NCBI GenBank assembly: GCA_030704615.1 | Contig: CM060734.1 | Location: forward strand, 25,420,001-25,484,000 | Length of the DNA stretch: 64,000 bases | Direction: 5' to 3' | Origin: Takakia lepidozioides | Lineage: Eukaryota; Streptophyta; Takakiopsida; Takakiales; Takakiaceae | In this document: positions 55,101-64,000 of the stretch, piece after piece | How positions within the stretch are numbered: position 1 is the first letter of the stretch | Layout of the letters: each line of letters begins with the position of its first letter | Notes under the pieces: model-generated | What the model was told of the DNA's origin: nothing | Database searches by the model: none | Seen by the model: the letters and a program-made list of their open reading frames with translations, nothing else | Position numbers and translations under genes: made by a program

Positions 55101-58100
55101 AGAATGGAAAAAAAATCATGTGCACGAGAATGAAAAAAAAAAACATGTTCACGCGAGACGCAGTTCACAGGTAGCAGATGAACCAGAATTCATCTATCCA
55201 AATCATTTTTGTTTCCCTTTCAAGCTTTGCCAGCTACGTTTGGTTACACCCTCTCACGTCCAGCACATTAATATGAGATGAAACGAAACTTATTCAATGG
55301 CTCACGAATGGTTGCCCATCGAAATGGTTTTGGTTCGCTTTGAGACTTGGCCCACAATATTTTGAATGTACCATGTAAGAGCCTGGTCCCAGAGTAATAT
55401 GAAGATAACAAAAATCGTTCAATGTGGCCAAACAGGATGGTTGCCCACGAAATGATTTTCGTTCGCGTTGAGACTTGGCAAGTATGTTCAATGTACCATC
55501 TGTAGGTCCCAGAAGTAATATGAGATCCAATGAAATTCGTTCGATGGGCCAATGAGGCGTTCAACTGTCATCCGATTTTGTTCATTGGGAAAAAGAAATG
55601 TTGTCATTGGTGAAAGGCTATGCACCCATTGAACAGATGAGGTTGAGGCCCATCTTTTCTCTTTTAGCTCGCTGTGCTTGAACATGTGTGCAACACAGTG
55701 AGGAGATACAACAGAAGAAAAAAAAATCATTTGCCTCCGCAGGGACGCGCTCACCCCTCAACCAATCGAGAATTTAATTGAATTTAAATGAATTTGAAGC
55801 AAATAATTAGGTTTCCACTGCTTTTGATTGGGGATTTCTGCTACGTATCGATTTTATTTTTGGCTCAATTTTGTTGTGCGGCTTCAAGCCCTCCCACCGC
55901 TACATCCCTGCAAAACTTTGACGACAAACAAAATAAAAAAGAAATGTTCTCTTCGCTCATTATTGCAAAACCTCTATGAAGACTGCATGTAATAGAACGC
56001 AAATCAAGTTTGAAGTGCAAAACAGGGAAGAAACTGTGGTTTTGGGTCCAATTGAATTTTGTTCACTCCCAAATTTGGCACGCACGTAACATATATTGTC
56101 GTTACACATACGGTTCAAAAATGAAGGAAAAAAAAAAATCATGTGCACGCGAGACGCAGTTCAACAGGTCCCACAGTAATAGCAGATGAACCAGAATTCA
56201 TCGAATGGGTCAACGGATGGTTGCCTATCCAAATCATTTTGTTTTTTTCCTTTCAAGCTTTGCCAGTACGTTTGGTACACCCTCTCACAGTCCCGCATTA
56301 ATATGAGATGAAACGAAATTTATTCAATGGCTCAACGAATGGTTGCCCATCGAAATGGTTTGGTTCGCTTTGAGACTTGGCCAGTATGTTGAATGTACCA
56401 TGTAAGAGGTCCCAGAGTAATATGAGATGAAACAAAAATCGTTCAATGGGCCAACAGATGGTTGCCCATCGAAATGATTTTCGTTCGCGTTGAGACTTGG
56501 CCAGTATGTTCAATGTACCATCTGATAGGTCCCAGAGTAATATGAGATCCAATGAAATTCGTTCGATGGGCCAGAGGCGTTCACCTGTCATCCGATTTTT
56601 TCATTGGGAAAAAGAAATGTTGTCATTGGTGAAAGGCTATTGCACCCATTGAACAGATGAGGTTGAGGCCCATCTTTTGCTCGCATGTGCTTGAACATGT
56701 GTGCAACACATGTGAGGAGATACAACAGAAGAAAAAAAATCATTGCCTCCGCAGGGACGCGCTCACCCCTCAACCATTCGAGAATTTAATTGAATTTAAA
56801 TGAATTTGAAGCAAATAATTAGGTTTCCACTGCTTTTGATCGGGGATTTCTGCTACGTATCGATTTTATTTTGGCTCAATTTTGTTGTGCGGCTTCAAGC
56901 CTCCCACCGCTACATCCCTGCAAAACTTTGGACCAAACAAAATAAAAAAAAATGTTCTCTTCGCTCATTATTGCAAAACTCTCTATGAAGACTGCATGTA
57001 ATAGAACGCAAATCAAGTTTGAAGTGCAAAACAGGGAAGAAACTGTGGTTTTGGGTCCAATTGAATTTTGTTCACTCCCAAATTTGGCACGCACGTAACA
57101 TATATTGTCGTTACACATACGGTTCAAAAATAGAATGGAAAAAAAATCATGTGCACGCGAGACGCAGTTCAACAGGTCCCACAGTAATAGCAGATGAACC
57201 AGAATTCATCGAATGGGTCAACGGATGGTTGCCTATCCAAATCATTTTGTTTCCTTTCAAGCTTTGCCAGTACGTTTGGTACACCCTCTCACAGGTCCCG
57301 CATTAATATGAGATGAAACGAAAATTTATTCAATGGCTCAACGAATGGTTGCCCATCGAAATGGTTTTGGTTCGCTTTGAGACTTGGCCAGTATGTTGAA
57401 TGTACCATGTAAGAGGTCCCAGAGTAATATGAGATGAAACAAAAATCGTTCAATGGGCCAACAGATGGTTGCCCATCGAAATGATTTTCGTTCGCGTTGA
57501 GACTTGGCCAGTATGTTCAATGTACCATCTGATAGGTCCCAGAGTAATATGAGATCCAATGAAATTCGTTCGATGGGCCAATGAGGCGTTCACCTGTCAT
57601 CCGATTTTGTTCATTGGGAAAAAGAAATGTTGTCATTGGTGAAAGGCTATTGCACCCATTGAACAGATGAGGTTGAGGCCCATCTTTTGCTCGCATGTGC
57701 TTGAACATGTGTGCAACACATGTGAGGAGATACAACAGAAGAAAAAAAAATCATTTGCCTCCGCAGGGACGCGCTCACCCCTCAACCAATTCGAGAATTT
57801 AATTGAATTTAAATGAATTTGAAGCAAATAATTAGGTTTCCACTGCTTTTGATTGGGGATTTCTGCTACGTATCGATTTTATTTTTGGCTCAATTTTGTT
57901 GTGCGGCTTCAAGCCTCCCACCGCTACATCCCTGCAAAACTTTGGACCAAACAAAATAAAAAAAAATGTTCTCTTCGCTCATTATTGCAAAACTCTCTAT
58001 GAAGACTGCATGTAATAGAACGCAAATCAAGTTTGAAGTGCAAAACAGGGAAGAAACTGTGGTTTTGGGTCCAATTGAATTTTGTTCACTCCCAAATTTG

Positions 58101-61100
58101 GCACGCACGTAACATATATTGTCGTTACACATACGGTTCAAAAATAGAATGGAAAAAAAATCATGTGCACGCGAGACGCAGTTCAACAGGTCCCACAGTA
58201 ATAGCAGATGAACCAGAATTCATCGAATGGGTCAACGGATGGTTGCCTATCCAAATCATTTTTGTTTCCTTTCAAGCTTTGCCAGTACGTTTGGTACACC
58301 CTCTCACAGGTCCCGCATTAATATGAGATGAAACGAAAATTTATTCAATGGCTCAACGAATGGTTGCCCATCGAAATGGTTTTGGTTCGCTTTGAGACTT
58401 GGCCAGTATGTTGAATGTACCATGTAAGAGGTCCCAGAGTAATATGAGATGAAACAAAAATCGTTCAATGGGCCAACAGATGGTTGCCCATCGAAATGAT
58501 TTTCGTTCGCGTTGAGACTTGGCCAGTATGTTCAATGTACCATCTGATAGGTCCCAGAGTAATATGAGATCCAATGAAATTCGTTCGATGGGCCAATGAG
58601 GCGTTCACCTGTCATCCGATTTTGTTCATTGGGAAAAAGAAATGTTGTCATTGGTGAAAGGCTATTGCACCCATTGAACAGATGAGGTTGAGGCCCATCT
58701 TTTGCTCGCATGTGCTTGAACATGTGTGCAACACATGTGAGGAGATACAACAGAAGAAAAAAAAATCATTTGCCTCCGCAGGGACGCGCTCACCCCTCAA
58801 CCAATTCGAGAATTTAATTGAATTTAAATGAATTTGAAGCAAATAATTAGGTTTCCACTGCTTTTGATTGGGGATTTCTGCTACGTATCGATTTTATTTT
58901 TGGCTCAATTTTGTTGTGCGGCTTCAAGCCTCCCACCGCTACATCCCTGCAAAACTTTGGACCAAACAAAATAAAAAAGAAATGTTCTCTTCGCTCATTA
59001 TTGCAAAACTCTCTATGAAGACTGCATGTAATAGAACGCAAATCAAGTTTGAAGTGCAAAACAGGGAAGAAACTGTGGTTTTGGGTCCAATTGAATTTTG
59101 TTCACTCCCAAATTTGGCACGCACGTAACATATATTGTCGTTACACATACGGTTCAAAAATAGAATGGAAAAAAAATCATGTGCACGCGAGACGCAGTTC
59201 AACAGGTCCCACAGTAATAGCAGATGAACCAGAATTCATCGAATGGGTCAACGGATGGTTGCCTATCCAAATCATTTTTGTTTCCTTTCAAGCTTTGCCA
59301 GTACGTTTGGTACACCCTCTCACAGGTCCCGCATTAATATGAGATGAAACGAAAATTTATTCAATGGCTCAACGAATGGTTGCCCATCGAAATGGTTTTG
59401 GTTCGCTTTGAGACTTGGCCAGTATGTTGAATGTACCATGTAAGAGGTCCCAGAGTAATATGAGATGAAACAAAAATCGTTCAATGGGCCAACAGATGGT
59501 TGCCCATCGAAATGATTTTCGTTCGCGTTGAGACTTGGCCAGTATGTTCAATGTACCATCTGATAGGTCCCAGAGTAATATGAGATCCAATGAAATTCGT
59601 TCGATGGGCCAATGAGGCGTTCACCTGTCATCCGATTTTGTTCATTGGGAAAAAGAAATGTTGTCATTGGTGAAAGGCTATTGCACCCATTGAACAGATG
59701 AGGTTGAGGCCCATCTTTTGCTCGCATGTGCTTGAACATGTGTGCAACACATGTGAGGAGATACAACAGAAGAAAAAAAAATCATTTGCCTCCGCAGGGA
59801 CGCGCTCACCCCTCAACCAATTCGAGAATTTAATTGAATTTAAATGAATTTGAAGCAAATAATTAGGTTTCCACTGCTTTTGATTGGGGATTTCTGCTAC
59901 GTATCGATTTTATTTTTGGCTCAATTTTGTTGTGCGGCTTCAAGCCTCCCACCGCTACATCCCTGCAAAACTTTGGACCAAACAAAATAAAAAAGAAATG
60001 TTCTCTTCGCTCATTATTGCAAAACTCTCTATGAAGACTGCATGTAATAGAACGCAAATCAAGTTTGAAGTGCAAAACAGGGAAGAAACTGTGGTTTTGG
60101 GTCCAATTGAATTTTGTTCACTCCCAAATTTGGCACGCACGTAACATATATTGTCGTTACACATACGGTTCAAAAATAGAATGGAAAAAAAATCATGTGC
60201 ACGCGAGACGCAGTTCAACAGGTCCCACAGTAATAGCAGATGAACCAGAATTCATCGAATGGGTCAACGGATGGTTGCCTATCCAAATCATTTTTGTTTC
60301 CTTTCAAGCTTTGCCAGTACGTTTGGTACACCCTCTCACAGGTCCCGCATTAATATGAGATGAAACGAAAATTTATTCAATGGCTCAACGAATGGTTGCC
60401 CATCGAAATGGTTTTGGTTCGCTTTGAGACTTGGCCAGTATGTTGAATGTACCATGTAAGAGGTCCCAGAGTAATATGAGATGAAACAAAAATCGTTCAA
60501 TGGGCCAACAGATGGTTGCCCATCGAAATGATTTTCGTTCGCGTTGAGACTTGGCCAGTATGTTCAATGTACCATCTGATAGGTCCCAGAGTAATATGAG
60601 ATCCAATGAAATTCGTTCGATGGGCCAATGAGGCGTTCACCTGTCATCCGATTTTGTTCATTGGGAAAAAGAAATGTTGTCATTGGTGAAAGGCTATTGC
60701 ACCCATTGAACAGATGAGGTTGAGGCCCATCTTTTGCTCGCATGTGCTTGAACATGTGTGCAACACATGTGAGGAGATACAACAGAAGAAAAAAAAATCA
60801 TTTGCCTCCGCAGGGACGCGCTCACCCCTCAACCAATTCGAGAATTTAATTGAATTTAAATGAATTTGAAGCAAATAATTAGGTTTCCACTGCTTTTGAT
60901 TGGGGATTTCTGCTACGTATCGATTTTATTTTTGGCTCAATTTTGTTGTGCGGCTTCAAGCCTCCCACCGCTACATCCCTGCAAAACTTTGGACCAAACA
61001 AAATAAAAAAGAAATGTTCTCTTCGCTCATTATTGCAAAACTCTCTATGAAGACTGCATGTAATAGAACGCAAATCAAGTTTGAAGTGCAAAACAGGGAA

Positions 61101-64000
61101 GAAACTGTGGTTTTGGGTCCAATTGAATTTTGTTCACTCCCAAATTTGGCACGCACGTAACATATATTGTCGTTACACATACGGTTCAAAAATAGAATGG
61201 AAAAAAAATCATGTGCACGCGAGACGCAGTTCAACAGGTCCCACAGTAATAGCAGATGAACCAGAATTCATCGAATGGGTCAACGGATGGTTGCCTATCC
61301 AAATCATTTTTGTTTCCTTTCAAGCTTTGCCAGTACGTTTGGTACACCCTCTCACAGGTCCCGCATTAATATGAGATGAAACGAAAATTTATTCAATGGC
61401 TCAACGAATGGTTGCCCATCGAAATGGTTTGGTTCGCTTTGAGACTTGGCCAGTATGTTGAATGTACCATGTAAGAGGTCCCAGAGTAATATGAGATGAA
61501 ACAAAAATCGTTCAATGGGCCAACAGATGGTTGCCCATCGAAATGATTTTCGTTCGCGTTGAGACTTGGCCAGTATGTTCAATGTACCATCTGATAGGTC
61601 CCAGAGTAATATGAGATCCAATGAAATTCGTTCGATGGGCCAATGAGGCGTTCACCTGTCATCCGATTTTGTTCATTGGGAAAAAGAAATGTTGTCATTG
61701 GTGAAAGGCTATTGCACCCATTGAACAGATGAGGTTGAGGCCCATCTTTTGCTCGCATGTGCTTGAACATGTGTGCAACACATGTGAGGAGATACAACAG
61801 AAGAAAAAAAATCATTTGCCTCCGCAGGGACGCGCTCACCCCTCAACCAATTCGAGAATTTAATTGAATTTAAATGAATTTGAAGCAAATAATTAGGTTT
61901 CCACTGCTTTTGATTGGGGATTTCTGCTACGTATCGATTTTATTTTTGGCTCAATTTTGTTGTGCGGCTTCAAGCCTCCCACCGCTACATCCCTGCAAAA
62001 CTTTGGACCAAACAAAATAAAAAAGAAATGTTCTCTTCGCTCATTATTGCAAAACTCTCTATGAAGACTGCATGTAATAGAACGCAAATCAAGTTTGAAG
62101 TGCAAAACAGGGAAGAAACTGTGGTTTTGGGTCCAATTGAATTTTGTTCACTCCCAAATTTGGCACGCACGTAACATATATTGTCGTTACACATACGGTT
62201 CAAAAATAGAATGGAAAAAAAATCATGTGCACGCGAGACGCAGTTCAACAGGTCCCACAGTAATAGCAGATGAACCAGAATTCATCGAATGGGTCAACGG
62301 ATGGTTGCCTATCCAAATCATTTTTGTTTCCTTTCAAGCTTTGCCAGTACGTTTGGTACACCCTCTCACAGGTCCCGCATTAATATGAGATGAAACGAAA
62401 ATTTATTCAATGGCTCAACGAATGGTTGCCCATCGAAATGGTTTTGGTTCGCTTTGAGACTTGGCCAGTATGTTGAATGTACCATGTAAGAGGTCCCAGA
62501 GTAATATGAGATGAAACAAAAATCGTTCAATGGGCCAACAGATGGTTGCCCATCGAAATGATTTTCGTTCGCGTTGAGACTTGGCCAGTATGTTCAATGT
62601 ACCATCTGATAGGTCCCAGAGTAATATGAGATCCAATGAAATTCGTTCGATGGGCCAATGAGGCGTTCACCTGTCATCCAATTTTGTTCATTGGGAAAAA
62701 GAAATGTTGTCATTGGTGAAAGGCTATTGCACCCATTGAACAGATGAGGTTGAGGCCCATCTTTTGCTCGCATGTGCTTGAACATGTGTGCAACACATGT
62801 GAGGAGATACAACAGAAGAAAAAAAATCATTTGCCTCCGCAGGGACGCGCTCACCCCTCAACCAATTCGAGAATTTAATTGAATTTAAATGAATTTGAAG
62901 CAAATAATTAGGTTTCCACTGCTTTTGATCGGGGATTTCTGCTACGTATCGATTTTATTTTTGGCTCAATTTTGTTGTGCGGCTTCAAGCCTCCCACCGC
63001 TACATCCCTGCAAAACTTTGGACCAAACAAAATTGAAAACAAAATAAAAAAGAAATGTTCTCTTCGCTCACTATTGCAAAACTCTCTATGAAGACTGCAT
63101 GTAATAGAACGCAAATCAAGTTTGAAGTGCAAAACAGGGAAGAAACTGTGGTTTTGGGTCCAATTGAATTTTGTTCACTCCCAAATTTGGCACGCACGTA
63201 ACATATGTTGTCGTTACACATACGGTTCAAAAATAGAATGGAAAAAAAATCATGTGCACGCGAGACGCAGTTCAACAGGTCCCACAGTAATAGCAGATGA
63301 ACCAGAATTCATTGAATGGGTCAACGGATGGTTGCCTATCCAAATCATTTTTGTTTCCTTTCAAGCTTTGCCAGTATGTTTGGTACACCCTCTCACAGGT
63401 CCCGCATTAATATGAGATGAAACGAAATTTATTCAATGGCTCAACGAATGGTTGCCCATCGAAATGGTTTTGGTTCGCTTTGAGACTTGGCCAGTATGTT
63501 GAATGTACCATGTAAGAGGTCCCAGAGTAATATGAGATGAAACAAAAATCGTTCAATGGGCCAACAGATGGTTGCCCATCGAAATGATTTTTGTCCGCGT
63601 TGAGACTTGGCCAGTATGTTCAATGTACCATCTGATAGGTCCCAGAGTAATATGAGATCCAATGAAATTCGTTCGATGGGCCAATGAGGCGTTCACCTGT
63701 CATCCAATTTTGTTCATTGGGAAAAAGAAATGTTGTCATTGGTGAAAGGCTATTGCACCCATTGAACAGATGAGGTTGAGGCCCATCTTTTGCTCGCATG
63801 TGCTTGAACATGTGTGCAACACATGTGAGGAGATACAACAGAAGAAAAAAATCATTTGCCTCCGCAGGGACGCGCTCACCCCTCAACCAATTCGAGAATT
63901 TAATTGAATTTAAATGAATTTGAAGCAAATAATTAGGTTTCCACTGCTTTTGATTGGGGATTTCTGCTACGTATCAATTTTATTTTTGGCTCAATTTTGT
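46150..64000. repeat. ~1,015-bp higher-order tandem repeat array, ~18 copies, running off the window
   Basis: The anchor ATGAATTTGAAGCAAATAAT occurs at 46628, 47646, 48672, 49690, 50709, 51723, 52743, 53754, 54768, 55788, 56800, 57813, 58828, 59844, 60860, 61874, 62889 and 63914, a period of 1,011-1,026. Each unit has about 500 bp of unit-specific sequence plus three to four ~121-bp submonomers (GACTTGGCCAGTATGTT..AGGTCCCAGAGTAATATGAG..). These follow the same block order as the 119-bp satellite upstream. Copies from about 57 to 62.6 kb are nearly identical; the first copies (46-47.6 kb) are most diverged. ORFs of 60-100 codons recur in every copy on both strands; I treat them as by-products. 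Confidence 0.95.
55120..56780. repeat. Indel-rich copies within the higher-order array
   Basis: Relative to neighbouring copies this stretch has dozens of one- to few-base insertions and deletions (for example an added GAGAATG plus A-run near 55126, GGTTACACC for GGTACACC, and GTGGCCAAACAGGATGG for GGGCCAACAGATGG). Neighbouring units are almost identical to each other. The pattern suggests unpolished long-read sequence or an assembly seam; decay is the alternative. Confidence 0.6.

Noticed and set aside
47878-63415. Recurring ORFs of about 97 codons (starting MKCKTGKKLW) on the plus strand and 70-100 codon ORFs on the minus strand in each 1-kb repeat
   Set aside because: They exist because the repeat DNA is conserved. 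Copies with indels break the frames without compensation, opposite-strand frames are equally conserved, and no domain or splice context is visible.
43190-64000. CRISPR array or other prokaryotic repeat system
   Set aside because: Units are 119 or ~1,015 bp without short identical repeats and unique spacers, and the context is eukaryotic.

Overview
This window is eukaryotic nuclear DNA, most likely from a streptophyte green alga or early-diverging land-plant relative; a Chara-like charophyte would fit, but I cannot prove it. The evidence is a spliced tubulin-folding cofactor E gene (CAP-Gly, leucine-rich repeats, ubiquitin-like end), KNOX1 and KNOX2 domain exons of a TALE homeobox gene, a Ty3/gypsy chromovirus primed by initiator-Met tRNA, a Ty3/gypsy element carrying a cytosine DNA methyltransferase domain, and very large amounts of repeat DNA. 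Nothing looks bacterial: there are no operons, and the coding pieces are short GT-AG exons.

Layout. 1-2.5 kb: tandem minisatellites. 2.55-6.3 kb: a decayed plus-strand Ty3/gypsy element (gag, two CCHC knuckles, protease, DNA methyltransferase, partial reverse transcriptase). 8.36-8.85 kb: a small inverted-repeat transposon with an 11-bp target duplication. 9.96-10.89 kb: a two-exon minus-strand YciI-like gene with a tRNA-like sequence in its intron. 11.9-12.6 kb: a non-autonomous hAT-like element. 13.96-19.0 kb: a minus-strand chromovirus with both LTRs, PBS, PPT and a 5-bp target duplication, lacking the reverse-transcriptase core. 19.5-33.5 kb: the TBCE gene on the plus strand; its 6.7-kb first intron holds KNOX domain exons in opposite orientations, a heat-shock-promoter-like cluster and a degraded non-LTR retrotransposon. 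35.8-36.7 kb: a second hAT-like element full of GGTTCC repeats. 37.2-40.5 kb: an intron-containing integrase-like (DDE) transposase gene. 43.2-45.5 kb: an array of ~119-bp satellite monomers. 46.2 kb to the end: ~18 copies of a ~1,015-bp higher-order repeat built partly from the same monomer family.

How it fits together. Only TBCE and the YciI-like gene look like host genes. Both carry mobile or tRNA-derived sequence in introns. TBCE is recognisable almost to its C-terminus but carries several frame breaks. Some lie at short homopolymers, so either long-read assembly error or pseudogenisation is possible. The right third is satellite heterochromatin in which a monomer array, transitional monomers and a homogenised higher-order array lie side by side. 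The most notable items are the methyltransferase-bearing retrotransposon, the spliced integrase-like transposase, the scrambled KNOX exons and the satellite-to-higher-order-repeat series. All family assignments come from reading motifs by eye; no database search was run.
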